64,000 nt of DNA from Desulfobacterales bacterium (GCA_024637225.1 JAGXFP010000017.1:62001-126000), one strand, 5' to 3'; counted from the first letter of the stretch, positions 19,024 through 29,791 are shown. The notes: a model not told the origin generated them from the sequence alone. A program made the numbers and translations.

Positions 19024-19656
19024 ATGCGACGCAACCAGGCGGCAGGGGAAGAAACAGCCAACAGTATCAGTCATGGTTGCGGTTTACTGGCGATACTGGC
19101 CGCGACCCCATTCCTGATCGACCATGTCGCCGGTTTCGCTAATCCCGGGCTTACGGCCGGCGCCGTTATCTTCGCGGCCGCCTCCGCCATTCTCTATCTT
19201 GCCTCGACCCTTTATCATGCCCTTCCCCAGGGCAAGGCCAAACTGACATTCCGGACTATCGAGCATTCGGCGATCTATATCCTTATTGCCGGCACCTATA
19301 CGCCCTTCGCTCTCGGGGTGCTTCGCGGCGGCTGGAGCTGGACCCTGATCGGTCTTATCTGGGGGTTTGGCCTGACCGGGGTGGCCCTGAAGATTTTTGC
19401 CAGACCGGCGCATCCGGGAATTTCAACCGGCTTATATCTGGTGATGGGCTGGCTGGCGCTGATCGCCATCAAGCCCCTTTACGAACTGATGCCGACCGTG
19501 GGTTTTTTATGGCTGGTGGCGGGAGGGGCGGCCTATACGATCGGGGTGATCTTCTATGCTAGCGATGCCCGCCTGCGCTTCGGGCACTTTGTATGGCACC
19601 TGTTCGTGATCGCCGGCAACGTCTGCCATTACCTGGCGATCCTCAATGCAGTTTAG
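19024..19656 (+). CDS. Hemolysin III/TrhA family (PAQR-like) membrane protein
   Basis: EETANSISHGCGLLAILAATPFLI...STLYHALPQGKAKLTFRTIEHSAIYILIAGTYTPFAL. Confidence 0.92.
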   Translation: MRRNQAAGEETANSISHGCGLLAILAATPFLIDHVAGFANPGLTAGAVIFAAASAILYLASTLYHALPQGKAKLTFRTIEHSAIYILIAGTYTPFALGVLRGGWSWTLIGLIWGFGLTGVALKIFARPAHPGISTGLYLVMGWLALIAIKPLYELMPTVGFLWLVAGGAAYTIGVIFYASDARLRFGHFVWHLFVIAGNVCHYLAILNAV

Positions 19657-19737
19657 ACCAGGCAGAAGCATCCGCCAACCGATGAGTTTCCGCTCAACAT
19701 GACCGGGTGGAGATGCCGGGAGATTTGCTTGCTTCCA

Positions 19738-19775
19738 CAAAAAAAACCACAGCCCGGCGGCTGTGGTTTTTTTGT
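19738..19775. terminator. Bidirectional rho-independent terminator
   Basis: aaaaaaccacagcccggcggctgtggttttttt hairpin between convergent genes. Confidence 0.85.
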
Positions 19776-19818
19776 GGTGCAGCTATATGTTTCGATCCTT
19801 AACGGATCACGGGCAGGA

Positions 19819-21414
19819 CTAGAAGCGGCTGTCGAGCAGGATATAGAAGTTGTGAAACTCGGGGTCCTCGGTCAAACCCATATTCTCCTCATACTCGACG
19901 GGCTGACCGAAAGGCATTCCCGACCCCGTGGCCTCGTAGGTGATTTTGGTGTAGCCGGTCCGCAGGAACAGGTGCTGGTTGAAGGGCTGGATGTAATAAA
20001 CATTGAAGGCCTCGCCCCGGGTGCCCAGGCGGTTGAAGATCTCGCCGGAGCCTGGGGTGAAGCTGAACCAGTACTTGTTGCCCCGGTTGTACTCGAAACC
20101 GAGTTTGGGCCGGTTGAGGAAGTTGACCGGCAACTCGTAACGGAAACCGGTGTACCAGGCCCAGCCGGTGGTGGTGCCGGTGGGGGCTTGGTCAGCAGCC
20201 AGAGGGGAGAGAGGAGAGCCGCTGAACAGGCCGTAATTGGCGCCGCCGAAGTCAATGGTCTTGCCGCTCGGCTCGTTCCTGTTCTCGCCGTAGGAGGCGA
20301 AGAGATCGAGGCCCGAGCCGAACAGGTTGGGAACCTGGAAGTGGACGCCGTAGAGGGTGATGTCGCCGAGATTGTCAATGGCCTGGCTCTGGTCGACGGG
20401 GGCGGGGCTCTGCATCAGGATGTTGGTGGCCGGAATATAGCTTAAGACCAACAGGCTGTCGCGCAGGCCGGGCACTTCCGTTTCGAAAAACACCGCCTGC
20501 ACGTCGGTGTCTCTATAGGGATCCATCCAGATAGTATCGAGGTGATTCATGGAAAGATGTTCGGCGTCGTACTGGGTCGCCTTTGCGTAAAAATAACGGA
20601 GCCCGGAATTTTTCAGATTCAAATACTGATCGAGACCGGCGGTGACCACGATTCCATCGGGTTCGCCGTCAAAGATCAGGGCCGGATAGATCGACTGGCG
20701 CTGCCGGTTTTCCTTGTACTCCAGGGGAGGGCCGTCGGAGGTGGGCAGCCGGCCGAAACTGATGCTGATCGGCGTAACAAACTTAGGAGTCCAGTCGATA
20801 TAGAAGCGGTCGACCTTGAGGTCGGTGGTGCCGTCGGAGACATGGGCGCGGTTGTTGTCGCTCGACATAAAAGCACCCATGGAGTCAGCCCAGTTCTTAT
20901 AGAGGGCGAGGCGGCCGGCGAAGGTGATCGACTCGGAGACCTCGGCGTCCATATTGATCCGGAAGCGGCTGCTCCAGTTGCCATCGTTACGCTCATCCGC
21001 CACCGGAGTCCCGGTGGATGTAACATAATTTTTCACCCGGTAGTTGTCCATCCTGACCCTGACCTCGGCGCCCAGGCTGATTCGATCGAGCAGGGCGTCG
21101 GTTTCGACCTTGTCCAGGGTGTCGTAGATATAGGAAATGTCCCGGTCCAGTTTCCGGAGTTTGCTGTCGGAGTATTCCTCCTCAACCGCTTCCGCCTCCG
21201 GCTGCTCGATCTTCATCTTCAGCTCGTCAAGCTGCTCTTGCATGTCGTTAAGCTGTTTTTTGGTCGCCTCATATTCGTCAACCGGCACCTTTACCATCAA
21301 GTCCGCGGTAAAAGCGGCGCTCGGCCAGACCAGCAGTACCGCTAACGCAATCACTATTCTTCGCACGTTACATCCTCCCGATAAAAAAAATTTCTCAAGG
21401 TTGGTCATCTTCAT
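19819..21414 (-). CDS. DUF3373 family putative outer-membrane protein
   Basis: Signal peptide, coiled coil, then beta-rich C-terminus (VRVRMDNYRVKN...FYIDWTPKFVTPISISFGRLPTSDGPPLEYKENRQRQSIYPALIFDGEPDGI). Confidence 0.78.
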   Translation of the reverse strand: MKMTNLEKFFLSGGCNVRRIVIALAVLLVWPSAAFTADLMVKVPVDEYEATKKQLNDMQEQLDELKMKIEQPEAEAVEEEYSDSKLRKLDRDISYIYDTLDKVETDALLDRISLGAEVRVRMDNYRVKNYVTSTGTPVADERNDGNWSSRFRINMDAEVSESITFAGRLALYKNWADSMGAFMSSDNNRAHVSDGTTDLKVDRFYIDWTPKFVTPISISFGRLPTSDGPPLEYKENRQRQSIYPALIFDGEPDGIVVTAGLDQYLNLKNSGLRYFYAKATQYDAEHLSMNHLDTIWMDPYRDTDVQAVFFETEVPGLRDSLLVLSYIPATNILMQSPAPVDQSQAIDNLGDITLYGVHFQVPNLFGSGLDLFASYGENRNEPSGKTIDFGGANYGLFSGSPLSPLAADQAPTGTTTGWAWYTGFRYELPVNFLNRPKLGFEYNRGNKYWFSFTPGSGEIFNRLGTRGEAFNVYYIQPFNQHLFLRTGYTKITYEATGSGMPFGQPVEYEENMGLTEDPEFHNFYILLDSRF

Positions 21415-21719
21415 TGGGGTATCGCCAGCATCCGGGGTTGGTCGCTGTCGGCGGCATGCTGCTCCAGGAATTCGATAATCAGATCCATCTCGGCTTCAGT
21501 GGCTTTGATCTCCACCGGATGGCGATCCCTTTTAAAATACTTGACCCATACCCTGCCGGCTTTTTCACCGGGATTTACCGGCGCGGCAGCGCCACCTCTC
21601 ATATGACAGGCACCGCACCGGCTCTTGAACAAGGTCTCGCCGTCCCCGCCGGCAGCCCAAGCTGAAGCTGTCAAGGCCAGGCAGGAAAAAGCCAAGAGAA
21701 AAATTGAAACTTTCTTCAA
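21411..21719 (-). CDS. Small monoheme c-type cytochrome
   Basis: Signal peptide plus CGACH; overlaps the DUF3373 gene start by 4 bp. Confidence 0.8.
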   Translation of the reverse strand: MKKVSIFLLAFSCLALTASAWAAGGDGETLFKSRCGACHMRGGAAAPVNPGEKAGRVWVKYFKRDRHPVEIKATEAEMDLIIEFLEQHAADSDQPRMLAIPQ

Positions 21720-21922
21720 GATCTACCCCCTTATCTTCTGTTTTTCTATTAATTAATAATTGAGAATTCATATCAAGTCGGAAGAACTTGCCGTTTTCCC
21801 GACCAATTTAACAAGAAAGGGCCGACGAGGAGGACATTGGGCCGCTCCCTGCGCGCCTGATTACACCTATATCCGGTTTTATCTACTACAGTTAAGCAGT
21901 CTTGTTAACCAGATTTTACTTT

Positions 21923-22744
21923 TCAGGAAATTAACTCAACCCGGTATATCACCAAGGGGTCGATGCCGCCGGTCCATTCAAACTCAATGCGGTAATCCCC
22001 CGGCATGGTGATGAGTTCCGAGATATCCTCAATGAACGGCTCGATTTTCTCGTAGGAGGAAAGTTCGGTGGCGGGCTCGTCGAAGTATTGCTCTTTCCAT
22101 TTGGTGATTCTTTCACGGCGGCCATCCGGGCTAATCAGCCAGACATAACCGACAGTGTCGATCGAGCGCCGGCCGGTGGCCCAGAACTTCAGGGTGCTGA
22201 CCTTGCCTACGTCGGGGAGGTGGAAGGTGTAGATGTTGTTCTTGGAAAAACTTGGCGCGCCGGCCAAGCCTTCGATACGGCTGACATGGGTTTGCGGTTT
22301 ACGTTTAATCCTGACCGGTGGGGCGGCGGGTGGCGGGGTCGGGACAGCCGAAGCCACAGGTATGAGGGGGGGAGTGCCACCGGAAATCTTTTTTAATTCC
22401 TTTTCGACTCTGCCGATCTCGATTTTAACCTCGGCTGCTTCCTGCGGATTGCTGCTGGTAACAATGGTGGTTTCGAGCTGGACTAACCTCTCCAGATAGT
22501 TATACAGGAGTTTTTGCTTGCTGCCCAAAAAGGAGTGCCGGAGATCTTTCAAGGTGAGCTCCCCGGCCGCGGCCGAGGAGCCGGCAGAAGCGCCAAGAAG
22601 CATTACGCCAACCGCAAAAATCGACAACCAGGTGAATTTCTTTTTTGCTCTCATCATTTTTCCTCTGAAAATTCGACTACTGTTGAAATTAAAAAAGGGG
22701 GCGTCAATTTTGCCTGGCGTCGCGATAAGCCGCGGCAGACGCAC
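21923..22744 (-). CDS. Secreted hypothetical protein with Pro-rich linker and beta-sandwich-like C-terminus
   Basis: Signal peptide in MMRAKKKFTWLSIFAVGVMLLGASAGSSAAA; TPPPAAPPV linker. Confidence 0.6.
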   Translation of the reverse strand: MRLPRLIATPGKIDAPFFNFNSSRIFRGKMMRAKKKFTWLSIFAVGVMLLGASAGSSAAAGELTLKDLRHSFLGSKQKLLYNYLERLVQLETTIVTSSNPQEAAEVKIEIGRVEKELKKISGGTPPLIPVASAVPTPPPAAPPVRIKRKPQTHVSRIEGLAGAPSFSKNNIYTFHLPDVGKVSTLKFWATGRRSIDTVGYVWLISPDGRRERITKWKEQYFDEPATELSSYEKIEPFIEDISELITMPGDYRIEFEWTGGIDPLVIYRVELIS

Positions 22745-23088
22745 TTCATAAGCTCGGCGCGAACCTTGAATCGGTTAGCCGGCACCGCTCGCCCTGGCTC
22801 TGGCGATGGGCATGTTGACTTGTCGCGAATTTAACCAGCTGGATAATTTTGCCAAAAGCGGCGGTTGATTTATTTATTGATGCACTATATAAAAAGAAAG
22901 AAATTAAAAAATCAAGTAATTAAGAAAATAGTTAAGTGCTTTACCGTTAATCCTGTTAAGATCAGCCTCTTCTGTTGGTGGTCATGACGGCAAAAATGCC
23001 AAATAAGAAGTGGTTAAGATTACCGCTTTGTAGTGTATTGCTGCTTTTTCAGGAATAATGTCGGCAGAATTCCGGCCGCTAAAGTGAC

Positions 23089-25140
23089 GTGAATAATATG
23101 CGAAGAAAAACAACGGGAAAAGTTAAGCCAGGAGCGGGATTTCGCGGTTGCGCCCGTTTCGGCGCCCCCTTTCTGGCGCTTTGCCTGCTGTTGAACATCT
23201 ATCCGGATGTTGCTGCCGCCGCCGCTGATCCTGCCTTGCGGCAAAATATCATGGCGCATGCGGGCTCTGTGACCGGGGTGGATATCTCCCCCGACGGCAG
23301 CCTGATCGTTTCAGGCGGTTCCGACGGCAGGGTCGGGATCTGGAAAGTCGCCGACGGCAGCAAGCTCCACACCCTGGGTGAATATCGGCAGGTTGGGGAT
23401 GTCTCTTTTTCTCCGGACGGCCAAAGGGTCATCGCCGCGGCCACCGACAGCGCCAAAAATGAAGTCCTGCATATCTGGGATTATCAAGCCGAAAAAGTGC
23501 GGGTGGAACTCGAAGGGCACAGCCAAAAGATCAATGCCGTGGCCTACTCGCCCAATGGCAAGATGATCGCTTCCGGCAGCGACGACAATACCCTCAAGAC
23601 CTGGTATGCCGGCAACGGCCGGGACATTCATACCTTTGAGGACAAAAAGAACGATGTTCTGGCGCTCAGCTGGTCGCCGGACAGCGGGCGTCTCGCCGGC
23701 GGCTTGAGCTGGAACGGCAACATCCAGATCTGGGATATCGGCTGGGATAAACTGGAAAGAACCCTGAGCGGCCATCGCGACTGGGTTCAGGCGGTACTTT
23801 TCTCCCCCGACGGGCGCAAGTTTATCTCCGGCAGCAGGGACGGCAGCATCCGGATCTGGGATACCGGCTCCGGCAAAGAGACCGGGATGGCCCAGGAAAG
23901 CTGGTGGGGCGGGATCAATGATCTGGCGATCTCCGGGGACGGCGCCTATCTGGCCGGTGCCACCGAGGCAAACAGCGTTGTGGTCTGGTACGCCGATAGC
24001 GGCAGGACCCTGGCCGTGCTTGCCGGCCACTCCGCCCCGGTTAAGGGGGTGGCGTTTTCGGCCGACGGCAGGACCATTGTTTCCGGGGGCGCCGACGGCG
24101 CGATCAAGATCTGGACGGCGCCCGGTTTCGGCACTCCCGAGGCGCTCTTCAATCTGGCGGCCCGGCATGACAAAGGTGCCGGCCGGATCAAGCAGGACAA
24201 GGCGGAGGCCTTCAAATGGTATCTCAAGTCGGCCACCGCCGAATTTCCCCGGGCCATGACCCGGGTCGGCGAAATGTTCGACAGCGGGGAAGGGACCGCC
24301 GTCAACCGGCAGGAGGCCGTGAAATGGCTGACCGCGGCGGCCGCCCGAGACGATATCGATGCCATGTACCTGTTGGGTGATATTTACGCGGCCGGCCGGG
24401 GGGTAACGACTGATCCGGACAAGGCGGCGGCTCTGTGGGCAAGGGCGGCTGAAAAGGGTCATCCGAAGGCGCGCTTGCGGCTCGGCAAGACCATCGAGGC
24501 CCTGGATATCAAAACCGTCGACAGTAATTCCCTGACCTGGCTGGAAAAGGCTGCCGGGAACGGCGATGTCAAAGCCATGTACGATCTCGCCCTGATCTAT
24601 GGCGGCGGGGCTGCCGAGGTGGACAAGGATATCGTTTTGGCCGGCCGGTGGTTTACCGAAGCCGCCAAGCTGGGGCACTCTGACGCCCAGTACAAGCTGG
24701 GTAAAATCCATGCGGCCGGAACCGGGGTCAATAAGTCCTGGAAGGAAGCGGCCTTCTGGTGGAGTAAAGCCGCGGCCCAAGGTCAGGTAGACGCCCTCTA
24801 TCATTTGGGCGTCAGTTACCTTGAGGGCAAAGGGGTGAAACAAGACGACCGGGAAGCGGCCAGGCTGCTCAAGCAGGCCGCCGCCAAGGGTAATTACGCC
24901 GCGAAATACCGCCTGGCTCTTCTATATTACACCGGCAGGGGAGTTGGCCGGGATTACTCCAGGGCCGTAAAATTATGGCAGGAAACCGCCGGGGCGGGGG
25001 ATGCCATGGCGAAATTCTTCCTGGGCCATGCCTATGAAACAGGTTCCGGAGTACAGCGTGATTCGGGCCTGGCCGGAAAATACTATAAAGATGCGGCCGG
25101 CCAGGGTAATCCTTACGCCGAACAGGCCCGAAAACCTTGA
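23089..25140 (+). CDS. Secreted WD40-repeat / Sel1-repeat fusion protein
   Basis: Repeated SPDGxxIxSGSxDxxIRIWD blocks followed by Sel1 repeats (AAxxGxxxAxYxLGxxYxxGxGVxxD). Confidence 0.9.
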   Translation: MNNMRRKTTGKVKPGAGFRGCARFGAPFLALCLLLNIYPDVAAAAADPALRQNIMAHAGSVTGVDISPDGSLIVSGGSDGRVGIWKVADGSKLHTLGEYRQVGDVSFSPDGQRVIAAATDSAKNEVLHIWDYQAEKVRVELEGHSQKINAVAYSPNGKMIASGSDDNTLKTWYAGNGRDIHTFEDKKNDVLALSWSPDSGRLAGGLSWNGNIQIWDIGWDKLERTLSGHRDWVQAVLFSPDGRKFISGSRDGSIRIWDTGSGKETGMAQESWWGGINDLAISGDGAYLAGATEANSVVVWYADSGRTLAVLAGHSAPVKGVAFSADGRTIVSGGADGAIKIWTAPGFGTPEALFNLAARHDKGAGRIKQDKAEAFKWYLKSATAEFPRAMTRVGEMFDSGEGTAVNRQEAVKWLTAAAARDDIDAMYLLGDIYAAGRGVTTDPDKAAALWARAAEKGHPKARLRLGKTIEALDIKTVDSNSLTWLEKAAGNGDVKAMYDLALIYGGGAAEVDKDIVLAGRWFTEAAKLGHSDAQYKLGKIHAAGTGVNKSWKEAAFWWSKAAAQGQVDALYHLGVSYLEGKGVKQDDREAARLLKQAAAKGNYAAKYRLALLYYTGRGVGRDYSRAVKLWQETAGAGDAMAKFFLGHAYETGSGVQRDSGLAGKYYKDAAGQGNPYAEQARKP

Positions 25141-25354
25141 GATAAGCCAGGTAAGACCAGTTCCCTGAAAAGCCGTGACGGCTTAGCGGGGAATTTTGTT
25201 TTATACCCACAGGGCAACTCGACTTTATACCCACGGCATAAGTTTTCGGACGAGCAGGCAGGCTCCTCAACTCAACTTTATTTATTTGTTTTTACGTTTA
25301 ATAATCTTTTTTTCACTGAGTCGCCTCCGATCATTCACCCCGCCGCCCTGCGGG

Positions 25355-25458
25355 GCGTCCGCGGCGCATCTGCTAAATTGGCAACTCGTTGATATATCAT
25401 CTGGGTATTATCAACATTGTTGCCGCCTGGGATTTGCACCGTTCTTGAGCGCTCACGG
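25355..25458. repeat. Fold-back repeat element, copy 1
   Basis: cggcgcatctgc...ttggcaactcg.tgatat.cat...tattatcaacat.gttgccgcc...cgctcacgg; homologous to 35213-35324. Confidence 0.8.
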
Positions 25459-25504
25459 ATTCAAGTGCCTGAATATTCCTGAAAAGTAATGAAGAGCGAG
25501 AATC

Positions 25505-25909
25505 ATGAAAATCGACATCAGTCAAGCGCCGCCCTCCGATATCTTCAAGGACCGGGTCAAATATCTTTGGGTTGCCGCCTTCATCCTCTCCCTGGCCCTG
25601 GTCGGGGTCCTGTTGATTATCTACGGCATCTTTTCCGCCGCCCCGGCCAGCCCGATCCTGGAAAAAGTCGCCCTGGGCCTGCTTTTCGGACCGGCGGTGC
25701 TCTTCACTTATTTCGGCCCCAAGCTCCGGGTCTATAAAAGGCTTCTCCCCAAGGAGAAAGAGGAACTGATCGTCTTGAGTCTTAAACACCCCGAAATCTC
25801 GACCTATTTAAAGCAGGTATCCGCTCTGGACCGGCAACCGATCCTGGCCGAGTACGAGGCCTGCAAGGAATGGGCGGAAAATGAGGAGTACAAGAGGCAA
25901 AGCGAGTGA
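25505..25909 (+). CDS. Small two-TM membrane protein of unknown function
   Basis: Two hydrophobic segments near the N-terminus, charged C-terminus; no recognised family. Confidence 0.6.
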   Translation: MKIDISQAPPSDIFKDRVKYLWVAAFILSLALVGVLLIIYGIFSAAPASPILEKVALGLLFGPAVLFTYFGPKLRVYKRLLPKEKEELIVLSLKHPEISTYLKQVSALDRQPILAEYEACKEWAENEEYKRQSE

Positions 25910-25922
25910 AAGTAATCCGATC

Positions 25923-26021
25923 ATGGCTGGCCTGATTCAGGGATGGAAGCGTGAATGGAAGCTGAAGTTAATCGAAAGGCTAAATCCCGATTGGCATGAT
26001 TTGTATCAGAAGATTTTGTAA
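25923..26021 (+). pseudogene. GIY-YIG nuclease (UPF0213-like) C-terminal remnant
   Basis: Encodes ...GWKREWKLKLIERLNPDWHDLYQKIL*, the C-terminal pattern of GIY-YIG proteins; no N-terminus present. Confidence 0.6.
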
Positions 26022-26023
26022 CT

Positions 26024-26052
26024 GGATTCCGGCTAACAACCTGCCGGAATGA
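26024..26052. repeat. REP-like hairpin
   Basis: attccggc-taacaacct-gccggaat, perfect 8-bp stem; related copy at 59980-60009. Confidence 0.65.
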
Positions 26053-26219
26053 CGGTCGATAAAACAGTGAGGAACTTCTGCAAGTTCTTAACCGGACAAC
26101 CCTGCAGTATAGTATGAGAAAAATCGACCGGCATTCACCGCCACCGAGGTCCGAATAAAACTTAAAACGGCTTTACCTGAAACCTAAGGGTTACCTGGTA
26201 TCAGTCATATGGAGTTATT

Positions 26220-26951
26220 ATGAAGTTTCGTTTCCTTTATCGGGGATTGAAGGCGAGGTTCTGTGACGAGCGCGCCGAAATAGCATCGCTTGTCAAGGCG
26301 CTTGGTCCTGCCGAGATTGCGGTTGACGTCGGGGCAAATAAAGGTAGCTATCTGCCCTCGCTGTCCCGTGCCGTTCCCGAGGGGTTGGTTGTCGCCTTTG
26401 AACCTCAACCTCATCTGGCAGAGTATCTCAAGCTCGCTTGCGCATCAGCAGGAATTACAAACGTTATTGTTGAGGCGGTTGGTGTTTCGGAGAAAAAGGG
26501 CATTCTCACCCTTGCGATTCCAGGCGGCGACGATTCATCGCCGGGAGCATCCTTTGAACAAGCGGTCAAGGAAAGGGAATCCTGCCGAACCGTAGATGTG
26601 CCCGTCTATACCCTGGATGAATATTTTGGCAAGGAACAACGCCGGATCGGCGCGATCAAGATCGATGCGGAAGGACATGAACTCTCTGTCCTTCGAGGGG
26701 CTGAAAACATTCTTGGGAAGCACCATCCTCTGGTTGTATGTGAGTGCGAATCGCGGCACATGACCCATGGCAGCGTGGAAACCGTCCTCGAATATTTTCA
26801 ATCGTTGTCATACGGAGGCTTCTTCGTCCATCGTTCGCGCCTGGTTCCGATATCCGAATTCAAGGCCGATATCCATCAAAGTGAAGTCGGCGAGCGCTTC
26901 TGGGATCATAAGGATTATTGTAACAACTTCATTATGATGTGGCAGGGATAG
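26220..26951 (+). CDS. FkbM family methyltransferase
   Basis: AVDVGANKGSYLPSLSRAVPEGLVVAFEPQPHLAEYLK...RIGAIKIDAEGHELSVLRGAENIL. Confidence 0.92.
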   Translation: MKFRFLYRGLKARFCDERAEIASLVKALGPAEIAVDVGANKGSYLPSLSRAVPEGLVVAFEPQPHLAEYLKLACASAGITNVIVEAVGVSEKKGILTLAIPGGDDSSPGASFEQAVKERESCRTVDVPVYTLDEYFGKEQRRIGAIKIDAEGHELSVLRGAENILGKHHPLVVCECESRHMTHGSVETVLEYFQSLSYGGFFVHRSRLVPISEFKADIHQSEVGERFWDHKDYCNNFIMMWQG

Positions 26952-27263
26952 GCAATAATGGCAAATTTTATGCTCCTGCCGAACGGGATCCCAGTTAAAA
27001 TGGCAGCGCTTGATTCGGGAAAACTCTTCGCACCCCGCGGTGAAGGCGCTGGATGATTTCCTGATGTCGCCGACAATTTCAGGATTCTTCGGCGCGAGGG
27101 TAGAGGCATTCTGCAAGGCGATATTGACAGTGTTGAAATTGCCGGATGTTCGGGCAAACCAGAGCCAGCCCTATGGTTTCCGGATTTGATTTGCAGGATA
27201 CTTGACAGGGACTGATGGGCAGTGCGGGGCTTAACTTATCTGCCACAACGATTAGGAAAATCT

Positions 27264-28043
27264 ATGATGTACGGGAACCTGCTTATTCCAATGTTGTTCA
27301 TGATTCTGACCGCCGGGTCGGCCTCGGCGGAAAAGCTGATCGCTCCGATCTATCCCGGGGCGGTTCCCTGCGGGCCGAGAGCTCCCCACCCGGGTTGTTA
27401 TCTGAGTAAGGATTCTTTTGAACAGGTCAAGGCCTTCTATGCGGCGGATCATGGCTCAGCCGGCAAGGGGGTCGAAACAATGAGGAAGAGGTACGTCTTC
27501 TTTGAATATATGAACGCCGGGGAGGTCGATAAATATGATCCGCCCGGGGCAGCTATCGGAGTAAGCATTTACAGCAACACCCTGCAAGGCGATAAAACCA
27601 CGCGAGTGGTAGACCAGATCTTCGACAAGTTCAAAATGCTTATGGCGCAAAATCAGATGACTCAGGAGGAATACAATGACATGGTCGGCAAATACGCCCA
27701 TCTCGCCACCTGGTATTATCCCCCTTTCGAGGAAGTGAGCCGCCAGGGGAAGCCTCTGCTCATGGATCAGGTGATCGGCAGCCGCTGTGAAAAGAACAGC
27801 GGGCAGGAAAAAGCGCGGCGGGACGCGGAAACGATGGGCGTGAAAGTGCAGGAGCTGATGATGCAGGGCCGGCAGCGCGAAGCCCTTGAGTTGCTGCAGG
27901 AGATGGGACAGGCAAGCCAGGATGTTATTGAGCATTCACTCAGCCCGGAGGGGGTGGCAAAGTGGGAGGCGTGTCTCAAGGAACTCTCCAGGAGCGCCTT
28001 CCCGACCAAATTCACCATCGCGGCTGACCCCTCGAAGCATTGA
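27264..28043 (+). CDS. Secreted hypothetical protein
   Basis: Signal peptide MMYGNLLIPMLFMILTAGSASA; no recognised domain. Confidence 0.65.
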   Translation: MMYGNLLIPMLFMILTAGSASAEKLIAPIYPGAVPCGPRAPHPGCYLSKDSFEQVKAFYAADHGSAGKGVETMRKRYVFFEYMNAGEVDKYDPPGAAIGVSIYSNTLQGDKTTRVVDQIFDKFKMLMAQNQMTQEEYNDMVGKYAHLATWYYPPFEEVSRQGKPLLMDQVIGSRCEKNSGQEKARRDAETMGVKVQELMMQGRQREALELLQEMGQASQDVIEHSLSPEGVAKWEACLKELSRSAFPTKFTIAADPSKH

Positions 28044-28547
28044 TAAACAAGGACAGGCCGGGCCGGATCGAGCATTTGTTAATCTTGACAAACTCGCGGA
28101 AATCTCGGGACGGTTAAGCAAGAAGCCGGGATGGTCGTTATGTGATTTCGCCCGGCGGGAGAAACTTTAATAATGTCGAGGGGTTAAAGCTATACTTCTC
28201 GCCTTCGTTAGAAGTGGTGCAGCTTTTTTAATTTTTCGAGTTTATCGATCTCGTTGGGCGTATTTTTGATGACAGTCATCTCCGCGGGTTTGTTTCGGCT
28301 TGGGTGATTGGCTCCGCGGTCACGCACTTCCGCCTGTATTGCCTTTGATCCGTCTGGAGCAGGCCCAGCCAATTGCCTGAAAAACATCGTCATCCCCGCC
28401 CGGGAAGTCCGCCTCTCTTTTCACCATTAAAAAACCGAAACCGCTTCCAAGTTCGTAGTACAATTTCCTCTATTGACCCGGAGAGGGCCTCGCCTTTCCA
28501 GGAAATATCTCGAAAGGCTTTTTCAATCCCAGGATAAATTTGCCGCC

Positions 28548-29738
28548 ATGAACCGCCAGATTCTGATAATTCTGCTGCTTTCGGTCTTCATCGCCCTGCT
28601 CGGGATTGGGATCATTGTCCCGGTGATGCCCGACTTCGCTACGCGACTCGGGGCCAGCGGCACCGCCCTGGGGATGATGGTCGCCGCCTTTTCCCTGACC
28701 CGCGGTTTTTTCCAGCCGGTGGTCGGCTCTCTTTCCGACCGCTGGGGTCGCAAGGGCTTTCTGGTCGTCGGACTCTTCATTTACGGTCTGGTGGGGCTGA
28801 TCATGCCGGCGGCCGGTTCGGTGGGCAACCTGATCGTCATCCGTGTCTTTCACGGTTTCGGCTCGGCGATGATCGTGCCGGTGGCAATGGCCTATGTCAG
28901 CGAAATGGCGCCGCCGGGCGAGGAAGGCCGCTACATGGGGCTGCTCAACATCGCCATCTTCACCGGCATCGGCGGCGGCCCGATGCTGGGCGGTTTTTTT
29001 GCAGATCTCTGGGGGATGGCCTCCGCCTTTTACGCCATGGCGGGCTTGAGTTTTCTGGCCTTCGCCCTGGTTCTTCTGCGAATGCCGGTCATGGCTGAGA
29101 CCGGCACGAAGGTCGGGCCGCGACTCGGGATTTTCCGGGGAATGTCACAGGTCCTGGCCAGCCGCCGGGCCAGCGGCATCCTGCTGACCCGGATGGCGAC
29201 GATGATCGTCATGGTCCCGTCCATGGCCTTTCTGCCGCTTCTCATGTACCAGCGCTTTCCCACTACCGGCACCATGATCGGTCTGGTTATCGCCGGCCGG
29301 ACCCTGACCAACGCCCTCTTGCAGACACCCTTCGGCCGCCTGGCCGACCGGCGGGACAAGGTCGTTCTGCTGACTATCGGCTGCATGATCGTCAGCCTGA
29401 TCATCGTTCTGGTCCCCCTCGCCGTCGATTTCCGCCAGTATCTGGGGCTGTTCGTCGTGCTGGGCGCGGGCGTGGCCATGCTCTGGCCGGCGCTGGGAGC
29501 CCTGGCCACCGAGGAGGGTAGGATCTTCGGGCATGGGACCATGATGGGGGTCTTCAATCTTTCGATGAGCGCCGGCATTTTTCTCGGCTCGCTCGGTACC
29601 GGCTGGGTGATGGATTTGTTCGGTCTGTCCTGGGCCTTTTACAGCGCCGGAGTGGCGGTCCTGATCCTGAGCCTGGCGGGGGTGGCGATGATTCGCGCCG
29701 CCCCGGCGTCAACGGCTCCTGAGCGATCTGCACGATAA
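28548..29738 (+). CDS. MFS transporter
   Basis: Twelve-TM-like hydrophobic pattern; SDRWGRKGFLV and GRLADRRDKVVLL loops. Confidence 0.92.
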   Translation: MNRQILIILLLSVFIALLGIGIIVPVMPDFATRLGASGTALGMMVAAFSLTRGFFQPVVGSLSDRWGRKGFLVVGLFIYGLVGLIMPAAGSVGNLIVIRVFHGFGSAMIVPVAMAYVSEMAPPGEEGRYMGLLNIAIFTGIGGGPMLGGFFADLWGMASAFYAMAGLSFLAFALVLLRMPVMAETGTKVGPRLGIFRGMSQVLASRRASGILLTRMATMIVMVPSMAFLPLLMYQRFPTTGTMIGLVIAGRTLTNALLQTPFGRLADRRDKVVLLTIGCMIVSLIIVLVPLAVDFRQYLGLFVVLGAGVAMLWPALGALATEEGRIFGHGTMMGVFNLSMSAGIFLGSLGTGWVMDLFGLSWAFYSAGVAVLILSLAGVAMIRAAPASTAPERSAR

Positions 29739-29791
29739 GCCTGAGGCTTGCTTAATCGCGATATTACGGGCCGCTCCGCTCTGCCGCCCCT

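Noticed and set aside
23311-24843. 510-aa minus-strand ORF opposite the WD40-Sel1 gene
   Set aside because: Antisense shadow of repeat-rich coding sequence.
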